Below are positions 22,831-34,430 of a DNA stretch of 64,000 nt, piece by piece (positions within the stretch are counted from its first letter, which is position 1; each line of letters opens with the position of its first letter). The notes beneath the pieces are model-generated. The model did no database searches and was not told the DNA's origin. It saw only the letters and a list, made by a program, of their open reading frames with translations. Position numbers and translations under genes: made by a program. Source of the DNA: Hypericum androsaemum (taxonomy: Eukaryota; Streptophyta; Magnoliopsida; Malpighiales; Hypericaceae); the NCBI GenBank assembly GCA_963995505.1, contig OZ023187.1:15153176-15217175 (forward strand), in the 5' to 3' direction.

Positions 22831-23497
22831 TGTTGGACCTTGGGCCCATCAGGCAATTATTATTGTGCCTAATTGGGCCCGGGCCCATCATGCCCATAAG
22901 TTGGGTTGGATGGGCCGGTCAACCCGCGTTGACCGGCCAGAAGCCATGCAGCACCACGTCAGCGTGACGTGGCGTGCCGCGTGGCGGACATGCGGCCCGA
23001 AGTGCCATGCGGCCTGAAGCGCCACGTGGCAGACATGCGGTCCAAAGTGCCACGTGGCGTGACACGCGGCGGACATGCGGCCTGAAGTGCCACGTGGCGG
23101 ACATGCGGTCTGAAACGCCACGTGGCGTGGCACGTGGCAGACGCGTGGCCTAAAAGTGCCACGTGGCAGCCATGCGCGACACGCGGCATGCCACGTGGTG
23201 CATTTTGGTTGTCCGGATTTCCCTATAAAAAGAGAAATCTGGCTGGACCAATTTGGAACTTTGCCTACAAACACTTAATAAGAAAGGAAAAATTCCGGAT
23301 TAGTTCCTGAATTTTGATCAGATTTTCTATAGAGGAAATCTCGTGAAAATCAATTACGAATCCGTTAAAACGTGATCGTAATTCGACTAGCACGAAGAAA
23401 TTGTGGACCCGAGCCTGAGGACCTCTTGCTTTAATTAGTTTGTTAATTAAACAGGTTTAACACGTAATTACTCGTTAATTACGCATCAAAACCGTCA
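22831..23497 (+). mobile_element. Probable solo LTR
   Basis: Starts TGTTGGACC and ends ACCGTCA, flanked by AAAAT at 22826-22830 and 23498-23502. A TATA box (CTATAAAAAG) is at about 23222, about 390 bp in, as in an LTR promoter. No internal retrotransposon sequence follows. Because the flanking duplication is A-rich, chance cannot be excluded. Orientation is taken from the TATA box. Confidence 0.5.
22965..23215 (+). repeat. CACGTGGC-rich imperfect tandem repeats in solo LTR
   Basis: Repeated blocks of GCCACGTGGC, GACATGCGG and TGAAGTGCC at roughly 20-40 bp spacing. CACGTGGC is the plant G-box/ABRE core, so the array could bind bZIP factors (inference). Confidence 0.7.
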
Positions 23498-23515
23498 AAA
23501 ATAATAATAAATTAA

Positions 23516-23806
23516 TTAAGGGACCCTTCTCCGACACACCAGTAGGCAAATTCGTTGACAACACAATGTTCCCCATGGCCCCTGCCGTGGGGGGAATCCG
23601 GCCGAGAACCCTTCCAAACCCGCCAGTACTGACTTCCCGAGCTTGCATATCCCGAAGTACACAACCGAGGAGAACGTGGACCCTACGATGACGGTGCGCA
23701 ACCTACTGTAAAACCCTAGAATACCCTTCTCCTGGAATGTGAACAAAAAGAACTCTAGTCGAGTTCGAAGGTGTCTAATTTCGGTTGTTACCGAAAAATT
23801 GACCAT
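23516..23806 (-). pseudogene. Mitochondrial carrier family remnant
   Basis: The minus-strand frame contains EKGILGFYSRLRTVIVGSTF and SSVVYFGICKLGKSVLAGL, which recalls one repeat of the mitochondrial solute carrier family. The following GAMGN-like block is in another frame. Other repeats and the conserved PxD/ExxK/R sequences are not present. A fragment, not a gene; it may have been carried by the neighbouring foldback element. Confidence 0.6.
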
Positions 23807-24271
23807 AGGGTGGTCGGAGATGATGACCGGAGTTGGTGTTCACCGAAATAATGATCAGAAAAAATGATCGGAGGTATTTGTTGACCGGAGCAAAAGTTTA
23901 ACAAGCGTTTTAAATATAAATAAGATAAAATTGATCGGACCCCAAAATATAATAAAACCAAACTACGTGTTGAACAAAATTAAAAGACAAATTATAAAGA
24001 TCCTATCATCTATTTCATCAACAACAGAATCCAAATGTAATTTATCCAAATTTAAATCTTATTCGAAAGATCTCGTTCGATCCATGATATCCAAAGATAA
24101 ACACAAAAAACTAAAACAAGATAAAGCCAAAGCAACAAATAATAAATATCAATTAATAAAGAGAACAAAAACAAAAACATTTATTTATCCACTCCCACCA
24201 TTTTCTTCTCTTAGAAGGAAACTCCCTAGATTATCCCCTTCACTTCCCCACTTCAACCTCAATAGAATTCC
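23807..24271. other. Upstream region of tail-anchored protein gene
   Basis: A-rich; no other gene seen. The last 90 bp are C/T-rich and probably hold the 5' leader. No confident TATA box. Confidence 0.4.
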
Positions 24272-26146
24272 ATGGGAGGAGGTGCGGCGATGAGGTCGGC
24301 GGCCAAGGTCGCCGGGATCGGCGTGGCGAGTGCCGGAATCCGCGGCGCCGGGATCCCCGCCTCGGTGGAGCACCCGGTGGTGCAGAGGGCCGGGCGGGCG
24401 GTGATGCCGACGGCCATGACGGCGACGGCGGAGCAGTCCAAGGGAGACGCGTCGGCGGCCCAGAAGAAGCCGGCTTGGGAGCTGGACGACTGGGAGTTCG
24501 CAGGGTTCGAGGAGGCGGAGCCGCCGGCTCGGCTCGTGTTCGGCCCCGCGCCGACCCTGGATGAAGCCAAGTCAGCTACCTCGGAGTTGAAGGACGCCCT
24601 AGAGAAGTAAGGGCTTAACCTGTTTCTTATTATTTTTAGAGATGGAATGGTCAGTTATATTTCAATTAATGGAATTTGGGGGGTGTATCTAATTAGGGTT
24701 TGTTAGGGGCGTGAAGAAAATATTGGGACTTTATTATGTGGTGGTGTTTGCACGGGCTGTCTCTCGTGTTTTCAAACGGGGTCGTGCAAGCACAACGTGC
24801 CATGGGTCTCGTTAGAGTAATTGGCTCCGATACGAACTTTCATATACTACCCATAATCTTAAGGTAGTGGTAGTGAGTAAGTAGATCTTTCACAAGCCTA
24901 TTTCAGATGTGAGATTTTCTCACATCTCCGATAGTTATAAGATATTAACATTGCTTTGTGGATAACTCGTATCAAAGGTAAAACACCAGGATACTGAAGT
25001 GAGAATAGAGTGGATTCCCATATAAATTTTGCTATGTCGGCGCGAAAAGTTGGAAGCTTTTCGGTTACATTTCCTTGTCAATTTTGCGGGTTTTTTCGTG
25101 TGGATTTGTTACCCTTTTTGTCATGTTTGTTCGTGCTAAGCGTTGCTAGCAACTCGTTACTGACTTCATAGGCGACGAGACCACAATTCGTATAGTCTTT
25201 CGTCCTTGTTTTTGAGGATCTTGTTTTGTTTGATGTACTTGCAGAGTGTGTTTTGCTCCCAATGCTCAAACAGGGCTAGTTGGTCCTTTTGGGGTGCCTA
25301 GTCTCTCATTATTGAGTGGTTCAGACTATTCCGAGACGAAAGACTGTGTTACTTGTAATCCGAGAGAACCTGCAACGCTCCCACCTTCTGCTGTACAGGC
25401 CTTTAAGTTGCTCAATGAAAGTTCTGCTGCTCAGGTATCGATCAAATCTTTGCCTCTCATTTACATTTTCTTGCTGCACGTGACGAGTTTAATTAGCTAG
25501 GCCTTTTTTGGTGATGCGGGTCGATGATGGGATAGGAAGTCCTTTACACCCATCTCCTTCTTGGAGTGTTTCTGTTCTTTTAGGGGCTTGGCTAGTTAGT
25601 GCCCTTACTAAAGTTCTGCATTCAATCCAAAATCGCTCATTGACGATCTTACTCAAGTATCGTATGTTATAATACCTGTTGCCTTTCGAGACTCAAGACG
25701 CTGACGTCTGTCTGATATTGTGATCGTGGCAGTCTGTTGTTGCTTCAATTGCAGCTGATCCTAATGTCTGGGACGCTGTCTTGCGGAATCCAGCTCTTCA
25801 GGAGTTTGTCCAGACCCAGAAGACGACTATGAATACAGAATCAGAGGAATCGGTCGAGGGTGTGAAGTTCCAGGAGCTATCTGATGATGAAAGTGTCTCG
25901 GGAAAGCCGGAGAAGCAGGGAAATGGGTTCGTGCATCTTCTTGAGAACATCAAGGCCACCGTCGTCGATATGGCAAACAATGCCTTTGCATATCTTGAGA
26001 ACATGTTCGGCTCCTCTTCTGCAGAAAATGCCTCTCCAGCTTCTGATGGCAGCACCAAAGCCGCAGGCGCAGAGAACACTATTGCAGCTTCCTTCATGGG
26101 TCTGGCTATCATGGTGATAATGCTGGTCGTGCTGAGGCGAGCCTAG
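24272..26146 (+). CDS. Plant-specific tail-anchored protein of unknown function
   Basis: CDS join(24272..24606,25245..25434,25733..26146), 312 residues. The N-terminus is alanine/glycine-rich with a MGGGAAMRSAAK start, possibly a weak targeting signal. Then come WELDDWEFAGFEE, PPARLVFGPAPTLDEAKSAT, KDCVTC, AVQAFKLLNESSAAQ, and SVVASIAADPNVWDAVLRNPALQEF, which looks helical. An acidic serine-rich linker follows. The last 22 residues are hydrophobic (AASFMGLAIMVIMLVVL) and end RRA, a C-terminal membrane anchor with a basic cap. I recall similar uncharacterised proteins across angiosperms but no defined function. Exon 1 ends inside the codon before an in-frame TAA formed by the donor GTAAGG. Membrane identity (ER, mitochondrial or peroxisomal) cannot be decided. 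Confidence 0.85.
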
Positions 26147-26796
26147 GTTCATACGTCTGTCGGTCGAGATCACTGCATTAGACATTTTCTCTGCTTGTTT
26201 TAGTTGTTTGACTCTGTCTGTGATGGATAATATGAATATGGGAGAAATTTCCAGATCTGCTCGTAAGTTGTAACACACAGTTTCGACTTCGACACATAAA
26301 ATAATTCATATAACATGTTGTCCAAACAAAAATAATCGTACAAGCAAGACAAGAGATGCAATTTCTGTTTGGCGGGGAAAAATAAACTGACAGGAAAAAA
26401 GGCAACATATTACGGTAAAATATAATGTGGTATTGTTAGAATGGGAGAGAAATATCATTTTAGAGAATTTATTACTAGTTTGAAGATAATTGAAAAGATG
26501 AATGATAATATAAAATTTATCAAATAAGCAAGTCTAGTACAAATTATTATCTTAAAATATTTTTCAAATTCGTAAAATATGTAAAATTATATATATGTAT
26601 TTATTCAAAAATATTACTTTAAGCAAAAAATTGGGATTAGAATTTAGCACTAAATTTTTTTATAAAAAAAGTTATTACGATAGAGGAGTTATTAAATTTT
26701 AACACTCGTCTCTATTGAAAATCCCATGGGTGTAATTTCCACCTCGCGACCCGGAAAATCCCATCTCTCTTATTTGTTCCCATAGGGTTTAAGCCC
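26147..26796. other. Intergenic, between two genes
   Basis: First part is the 3' UTR of the upstream gene, then AT-rich spacer with no gene. Confidence 0.5.
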
Positions 26797-26809
26797 TAAA
26801 ACCCTAACC
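26797..26809 (+). promoter_or_regulatory. Telo-box-like motif before RRM gene ATG
   Basis: TAAAACCCTAACC abuts the ATG at 26810. AAACCCTA is the plant telo-box, frequent in the leaders of genes for ribosomal and organellar gene-expression proteins. Confidence 0.55.
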
Positions 26810-28140
26810 ATGGCGATCCGATCGATGGTGGCTTTCTCGGCAATCCCCAAAGGGATGCTCCACCGTCCCTTGTGCTCCTCCACCACCGCCGCCGCCATGC
26901 CGTCCTTCCTCTCACAGGCAGCAGACGAGGCCGCCGAGGCTCCCGGTCGAGTTCAGCACGAACCAAACCCTAGCCTCTTCGTCTCCGGTACGTTTCCCGT
27001 GTCGGTTTTCGCGGTTTGTTTCGTTTGGTTTAAGGCTGGAATCTAATCATTTAGCTGCTTGAGGATGTGAAAAGTGAAGAGGTTAGGTTAGGGTTAGAAT
27101 GGATTTGGGAATCGTATTATTGTGGCCATATGGATCATTGAGATGTATTCGACGGTTTGTGGCTCTGGCTGCATGCTGTCTTGATTCTGTTGTTTCCGTT
27201 GAACGCGGTTTGGTTGTTGGTTCAATTCGATTCGTAATTCGAAGCCAAATTGAAAATGATTCCTTTTTTTTTCCGGGTGAAGTTATGCTGTAATGAATCT
27301 TTCTGGTTGTAGTGATGTCGTGTTGCACGCTGATTCTGCGAGTCCGAGGAGCAATGGCTCGTGAGTTCAATAATTTAGATCGGGAACAAGTTATGTTGCA
27401 GCGTTTTTTTGTTCATCCCGTAAGGTCTACGTATTGGCTTTACTCGTTCTCCGAGTGTTGTTTTTCATTCCCAACCTGCACTGTTTGCACATGCCTGACA
27501 ATCTGCAATTGCGGACTATTGCAGCCGGGGTCTTGTTTGACCCGTCTATTATCGAGTTCTTCATGACTTGATGTGCTCTGTGATTGTTTTCAGGTCTTTT
27601 TAGGAAAACTACATCAGAAGGATTACGGAAAGCCTTTTCGGCATTTGGTGAAGTGGTTTATGGTATGAGTTCTTAGTTGGCATCTTGAACAATTAGATAT
27701 TAGTTGGGCTTCCTAACTCTGGCACTTTGGATTTTACAGCTCGAGTTGCTACGGATAGGAATGCCACAGACCATAATAAAGGGTATGGTTTTGTGAGATA
27801 TGCTTCCACTGAAGAAGCTCAGAAGGGTATAGAAGGCATGGATGGCCAGGTTAGTTGAAGACCTGAAAATTTTGAAATTATTTCATCAATTCGTAGTAGC
27901 AAATAGTTTCATCCGACAATTCGGAGTGCGGTCAGGGGAGCCATCTTCCAATCTAACCTTTTTGTCGAGCAACACAACATTTATATCTGAAAAACTCACT
28001 ACTATAACTGTGTCTTGTAGTATCTGGACGGATGGGTTATTTTCGCGGAGTTTGCGAGACCAAAGCCAACAAATGCTGCACCACAGAACAACATGGGATC
28101 TGGATATGGAAGCAGCACCAGTCCCTGGCATCGCGGATAG
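26810..28140 (+). CDS. Organellar single-RRM protein, ORRM2-like
   Basis: CDS join(26810..26987,27594..27662,27740..27849,28021..28140), 158 residues. The first 50 residues are rich in A, S and R without acidic residues until about 38, like a mitochondrial or plastid presequence. One RRM follows: RNP2 SLFVSG, then FRKTTSEGLRKAFSAFGEV, RNP1 KGYGFVRYA, and YLDGWVIFAEFARP at the end. The C-terminal tail is short and glycine/serine-rich. Length and layout match the small organelle RRM proteins, some of which assist C-to-U RNA editing; by memory the closest is Arabidopsis ORRM2. All introns are GT-AG. Exon 1 codes for the presequence and RNP2. The first ATG after the telo-box is used. Confidence 0.9.
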
Positions 28141-28954
28141 TGTATCCTCTGTACAATTGTTCGTCAAGCATTGCGTCTCTACGCCGTGGTGCGTTCAGCA
28201 GATGGTTCGCATTTCTTTCGGTTCTTGTTTGCCTTCCATAACTAGCTACTTCAAGATATACTAGAAACCTGCCTTTGGAGTTATCAGCAGATTTAACTTA
28301 TAGATAAAAATGTTGCAAAATTTAAACAATTCTCTTCAGAGTTCTTTGGTCAAATGTCAACGTCTAATCATCGTTTTGTTCATAGGGGATGGAGAGGGCT
28401 CAAGCCTCTACGCCCGTTTAATTAGATAATAAACTAATGAGAGGAATTGTGGTTTAAATAGGGTTTAACAGTGATCACTCGGGTTTTTTTTTTTGGAACG
28501 AGTTTGTTCCCGTTCCTGTTTAAAAAGATATATATACAAACTCCACTACCAGAAGCACTGAAATTATCTATAAAGAAACATCGAATAAATTTTCTAACTT
28601 GTTTATGAAAATCACCGTAAAAATTTATTCTCCCTACCAAATTGCGAAACATGTTGAACTTCTCAGGTTTGGTGAAGGTTACTTTAGATAATTAACAAAT
28701 TATGTTGAGTATGATAATTTGATTGATGATCAAGTGTAGTTTAAAAAATATAAACTTACTTAGAAAGCGTGCAGAAGGTTGGATCGGGTTATTTTGCATG
28801 TGCAAATAACTTGATAAATTCGATGGCCAAAATTTTATTTTATAATTCTATATTCATTTTATCTCACAGTATTTGAAGTTCTCGATGGGCCAATTGGATG
28901 AGGCCCAACCGGGCCCAATTACCAGGCATCATTCACCAGAATGGAAAAGCAATT
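28141..28954. other. 3' flank and spacer, no gene seen
   Basis: 3' UTR of the RRM gene then AT-rich DNA. Short open frames at 28434-28652 have no domain. Confidence 0.5.
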
Positions 28955-28959
28955 AAAAA
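28955..28959 (-). terminator. Pol III terminator of tRNA-Asp
   Basis: Five consecutive T on the minus strand, eight bases after the tRNA 3' end. Confidence 0.7.
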
Positions 28960-28967
28960 TATATATG

Positions 28968-29039
28968 CGCCGTTGCCGGGGATCGAACCCGGGTCACCCG
29001 CGTGACAGGCGGGAATACTTACCACTATACTACAACGAC
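28968..29039 (-). tRNA. tRNA-Asp (anticodon GUC)
   Basis: A 72-nt cloverleaf reads on the minus strand from 29039. Acceptor stem GTCGTTG pairs with CAACGGC, box A is TAGTATAGTGG, the anticodon loop is CCTGTCAC with GTC, and box B is GGTTCGATCCC. No intron; CCA is not encoded. This is the nuclear form, with a T-run terminator downstream. Confidence 0.97.
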
Positions 29040-32000
29040 CTTGTTGTTCAATAGTTTCCCCAAATTATTAATATATATAATCTACATCACTTTTCATTAT
29101 TGAACTTTTCTTTCTGAGCCATGTGGATCCTATCTTATATTTTTTATGAATTAAAGCACCTTACTTATATATTAAATTATGTCGGGATATCGTTGCACAA
29201 GGGGCCTATTTTATTTCATTTTTTATAAATTGATAAATATTCTATCACTCCTTGTTATAAATTGCACGTTCACTCCAAATGAGAAGGAAAATAGGGACTA
29301 AATAAGATATAACCAAATATTACCATTGACTATTATATGATTCTAGATATCCAACTAAGGAGGAGCGCCCGACCAAAAAACCAACATTCAAGGTCAGCGA
29401 TGGACTCGATCAGGAGACAACAGCAAAACCCAACGAGGATGATGGATCAGAAGATGATGAGTCGAGTCCTCAAAATGGTTTAGCCACTATTTTAAAGAGA
29501 GATTGTGGAAGTAGATGGCCGAATGGAGTAAGGGTCCAAGGAGAAAAATAAAAGGTGGTTCGTATAGATATTGTCTAAAATATCACTTATCTAGTAGCAG
29601 TTATTATTAGATAGTTGTTTATCTTACGATCATTTTTAGGTAATTCAAAGTGTTTAGCGATACTTTTGGACATGGCCTTTTGATAGGTAATAAACTTTTA
29701 CGTAAATATATGATTCTAGATACAAAATAAGGTACCGACTCCCAAGATCTTTTACGGATTGTGACCAAAATAACTATTTTTTGATGAGCAAGAAAAAGGA
29801 TCCAAGGAGAATGACATGTAATAGACGAAAAACTATTACATGCAAGAGTTCTTGATGTGCATGTCTTTTACTATTGTACAATAAATATTCGTATTCTAAG
29901 CCACAAATCTAAGGAAATTAATAGACAAAATCCAATCTCCATCAACAATCAGCTGCATCGATGAAACAACAATTCTAATCTTTACAAGCCACAGCTGGTG
30001 GGAAGAGAACCAACCAATACTTAGCACATATATTTGCATATATAAGATTCCAACTCTCTAGGTGATAACTGAGAGTACTTGCCCTATTGACGAAGCAATG
30101 TTTTAATACGTACACAATTTATGATAGTCACTCGACATCGCATGTCCCATTGTCGTGGGAAAACAAAACCCAAACGATAATTTACCGCTCCAACACTCAT
30201 TTTTTGTTCTTCGTCGTGGAGGAAGTTGATTGGATCGCCATGAGAGTACAACATTGAGTGGCCTCTTCGCTTCTCCACGTTATTTGGTCGTGGCATTTTT
30301 AGTCTGATTCGAGGTATACTGGAATATATACGTTCAATTAGTTCTTTTTGTTATTTTGGAAGTTGGTAGGGTAGCGTGGTAGAGACTTGGAATAAGAAGA
30401 ACGTGGTAGAGATAATTTGGGTAAAATGTGGTGAGAAGTGATTGGCTACCTCTTTGTGTTATTATGACTTCCAAAAAAAGATCCTTCGTCGTTTTCAACA
30501 GCCTTCTATAAGCCCCCACCCAAAAAAATAAATCAGCCACAAACTCTTTGTGAAGCAAGTAATATAGTAATTTTATTATGCCAGTCAAACAAAATCAATT
30601 AAATAAAAGTTTTATACGAATTTTGATTTCACTAATGTATAAGCTGTATCTCAACACCTACGAGTTTATGAAGTGAACTCTAAAATAATGCAAGTGGATT
30701 CTTCATATTCATATTTATAAAGAATAGGTCCACCACATTTGTGGATCTGTCTTCTAAGCATAAGCATCTGTGGACCTAATCTTATTTTCTAATTTCTATC
30801 AGGTGCTTACTAGGCCCCTTAGCACTACTCTTGTTATTTTTTTATAAATAAGTTTGTACACTAATATTACAACTCTAAAAAATTAAAACCTAAACTTTTA
30901 TTAATTCATTTTATACCTTGGGATGGTTCCTTTTTGCAGCACTATTGTTATAAATATTTAATTATTAGACAAACCCGCAGCACCATCACTAATACACCAA
31001 ACCAAACAATTCCAAATTTCCTTAAAAATTCTATATTAAACTCTAAAATCTTAAAACTCGAGGTTCAGTTCAAGATAAGTCCGCCAAACAAAGGGAGATT
31101 AGCTTTTTAATACGTTGTGCTTTATCAATTCATTATAAATCTATGTCGAAAAAGTCTTAAGAATTTATTAGTCCTTTGTTTGCCCAGTACGTGGCAGATA
31201 ATTTTGAATATTCCAAGTTAGTCATCAGTAGGGGACTGGTTTGGGTGTGTAAGTTGTAGTTGGTTCTGATTGCGACAAGTTACTCCAAAATAAATGTTTG
31301 TCGGTGTGCTAACTCTAATATACTAGTCCGGACAAGATCAAATTTATTGGGTTGTATTTAATTTCTGAATATATACAGATTATTAACTAAGATTTTCCGT
31401 AGAATCTGTTTTGAGGAGACTCAACTTATATATTCAACTGGAGCACTCATACATGTTCATTATCCTTGTATTTGTTCTGTCATATTTAGTCTCTACGTAT
31501 TAATAGTCTAATATTCTCGTGCGTATTTAGAAAATTGATTTGTCGTGGGATCCATTTCCATGGTGAGTGTTAAGCTGTGTGTCACTATAAACTTAATGAC
31601 AAATACCCTCATAAAAAAGATATGAACTTAATGACAATCCACCTGTTGCCTTGCATCTCATCTTGTCAATTTCTGTTTTTCCCTTTACAAGAGACAAGTT
31701 CCTTCTATTGGCCAATTTGAAGAAAATTAACATCTTCTTGCACTATTTTTCTATCAACAAACATTTGCAAACGTCTGGTGGTGATTGCGATTGCATCTAA
31801 GAAGTGAACCCCACATAACAGTGCCAGAGTCGCTAGGCAAGTTTATTAATTAATACACTAACGTGGAAGGTGTTCTCCCATTTGAAAAGAACGTGGAATT
31901 ATAGGAATGATGATGGTAGGAAATACCATAGTTTGGAGAATTAAACTCATACATTAACATATATTCAATTAAAATTAAAATTAACATAGCTAATGTTGAA

Positions 32001-32071
32001 TGTTGGATCTAGTTATTATTATTACTCCTAATAAAAATGCACGTGCGATGCGAGTGTCATTCTATTTCAAA
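29040..32071. other. 3 kb AT-rich intergenic DNA, no gene seen
   Basis: Several short open frames occur (for example 30084-30296 and 30334-30588 on the minus strand) without domains, homologous motifs or typical codon composition. A short acidic-coding-looking stretch at 29400-29500 is not extended by an open frame. No clear element boundaries. Confidence 0.5.
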
Positions 32072-33485
32072 ACTTAGGATTTGGGGTTTGAGATTCGGGG
32101 GTTCGGGGTCCAGGGTCGGGGTTCGATATGAAGGATCCGGGATTCATGTGTCCGTGGGTCCGAAGTTCGGGGGTCAGGTGGTCGGGGGATTAGGGTCCAG
32201 GGTCTGGTGTTCGAGGATCCGATGGTCCGAGGGCCGGGAGTTCCGGGGGTTCGAAGTCGGGCTCCGGGGTCGGGTGTCCGTGGTCCCGGTCCCTGTCCGG
32301 GTCTGGATCCGGGGGTCGAGGGTCCGAGGTTCAGAGTCGGGGGGTCGAGGTCCAGGGTCTGGGGGTCAGAGTCAGGGGTCCGAGGTCAGGGTTTGGGGAC
32401 TCGAGATCAGGGTCCGAGGACTCGGGACCAGGTTTTGGTGTTTGGGGTTCGGTGGTCGGGGGGTTGGGGACCGGGGTCCAGGGTCCGTGGGTAGCGGTCC
32501 AGGGTTCGGGGGCCCGGGAGTCCTGGGGTTGGGGTTGGGGTCGGGGTCTGAGGTTCAGATGTCCTTGGTCGGGAGTTCAGATGGTTCGGGGTCTGTGGTC
32601 CGGGAGTTTGGGGTTGGGGTCCAAATTTTGGGGTCGGTGGTTCGAGGTCCAGGGTCTAGGGTTTGGGATCCGGGGTACCTGGGTGAGGGTCCGGCATTCG
32701 GGTTTGGGGTCTAGGGTCTGGGGTCAAAGTTGTGTGTTCGGGGTCGAGGTTCGGGGTCTGGAGATAAAGTTTGGGGTCCGTGGTCGGGGGTTCGGGTAGT
32801 TCGGGTCCAAGGGTCCGGGGGTTTGGCAGTCGAGGGTCTGACAGTCGGGGGTTCGGGTTTGGTAATCGGTGGTCAGGGGTCCTGGTCTGGGGTCGGGTTT
32901 GGGAGTGTGAGGTCTGGGGTCCGAGCTCAAGGGTTTGGAATTCGGGGTCCAGGGTTCGGGGATTGGGGTCCGGGGATCGGGGTTCGAGGTCTGGGGGTCG
33001 AGGTCCGGGTTAGGGGTTCTGGGGTCCGGGGATCAGGGTTCGAGGTCTGGGGGTCCTGGTCGAGGGTTCTGGGGTCGGGGTGTTCGAGGTCTGGGGTTCG
33101 GGGATTGGGGTTCGAGGTTCGGGGGTTGGGGTCCAGGTCGGGGGTTATGGGTTGGGGTCTGGGGTCCAAGGGTCGGGGTCTGGGTCGGGGTGTCTGGAGT
33201 CCAGGGGTCGGGGTTCGGGGGTCTGGCTGTCTAGGGTCCTGGTGTCCGGGGTCCATGGGTCGGGGTTCGAGGTCTGTGGTCTAGGGTCCGGGTGTCCAGG
33301 GTCCATGGGTCTTAAGATCTGGGGGTCTAGGGGCGAGGGTCTCGGTCTGAGTTTTTGGGTCAGTGGTTCAGAGTTCGGGGTTCAACGTTGGGGGGTTTCT
33401 GGATTTTTGGTTTGGGGTTTGGGATTTGAGTTTTGGAGTTTGGGATTTAGGTTTAAGGTTGTAATGTTTAGGGTTAGTTTTGATA
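32072..33485 (+). repeat. Degenerate 7-bp G-rich tandem array, telomere-like
   Basis: About 1.4 kb in which GGG recurs in 7-bp register: units such as GGGTTCG, GGGTCCG, GGGATCG, AGGTCTG, GGGGTCC. The plant telomere unit in the same register is GGGTTTA. The outer parts (32072-32100 and 33390-33485) are T-rich and close to GGGTTTA/GGGATTT; the core is GC-rich with many CpG. All three plus frames are open over long stretches because the units rarely form stop codons; these are not genes. All G-rich sequence is on the plus strand. Confidence 0.85.
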
Positions 33486-33517
33486 TTTTCACGTGACACA
33501 CCAAACCACCCAAAAAG

Positions 33518-34126
33518 TAGGGATGACAATGAGTAGAGTAGAGTAGGGTGTTGGCAGGACTCTACCCATACCCTAGTTTTTGGTTTTGGATCCATACTTA
33601 ACCGTCCACCTGACAAACTTTTTATTGTTCGACCCATACCCTACCCTCCACGAGATACAGGATCTGTAGGGTCCGACCCTTTAACGTTCTACTTTTTGAT
33701 AATTTTTAAGCACAAAATCAACTTCCATATAAAATTTTAATAAATTCAAGATATCTGCAGGGTCTTACTCTCCCGAAATGCTTATTATCCTACCTCATGT
33801 GCTAAAGAAACTTTCCAAGGCAACACTAGACACATGAATACATAGCACATAGGGTCTAATTAGGATTTAACTAGGATTATTCTTAAAAAAATAAGGTTTA
33901 ACTAGGGTCTAACTAAGGTAGGGTCTAAAGTAGGGTCTAAAGTAGGGTGAAAGAGTAAGTGTAGGGTATGAATCCATAGGATTCAAACCCTACTATAAAT
34001 CATACTTCTAAGCATGGACCCACACCAAACTATACCCTAGAACTAGTCGAAGTCAACATACCCGAGACTTATAGGGTAAGGGTATGGTCCAACCCACATG
34101 GTATGAGTATTTTTGCCATCGCAATA
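33518..34126. mobile_element. hAT-like MITE candidate
   Basis: The left end TAGGGATGACAATGAG and the right end, read back as TTGCGATGGCAAAAAT, resemble the TAGGGATGGCAAT termini of many plant hAT MITEs. The interior has runs of GTAGGGTA and their complements. No clean 8-bp duplication was seen. Confidence 0.45.
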
Positions 34127-34430
34127 GTAAAAAAATAATTCTCTTTATTATAGTATAAGATAAGATTATCATGCAATATTTAGATATATTATATATATAC
34201 ACAATTAGCATATATGAAAAGTAATTGAATAATATTGAAACAGCAAAAACTACTCACAATAATAATTTGAGCAAACTATCTATATACCACCTTTTCGAAG
34301 ATCGCATTTTTCGGATTGAGTCCTCTTTGAATATTATTAATCCAGATTTAATCATGGATGAGGCTTGTGCCCTTAAGCTCGAATTACCCACCTACTCGCT
34401 TCAGGCCTCTTTGATAAGTAAGCTCCTAAA

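Noticed and set aside
22888..23274. 128-codon minus-strand frame with repeating CHATWHFGPHV
   Set aside because: Produced by the CACGTGGC tandem repeats in the solo LTR; the C/H spacing is repeat-driven, not a zinc-finger protein.
29395..29500. Stretch that looks like acidic protein coding (repeated GAGGATGATGGATCAG)
   Set aside because: No open frame long enough and no flanking exon signals; probably a decayed repeat fragment.
30084..30588. Two minus-strand frames of 70 and 84 codons
   Set aside because: No homologous motif, no splice partners and no supporting promoter or composition signal.
32037..33496. Several long plus-strand open frames of 90-225 codons rich in G, S, V and R
   Set aside because: They arise because 7-bp G-rich units seldom contain stop codons; all three frames are open together and composition is purely repeat-driven.
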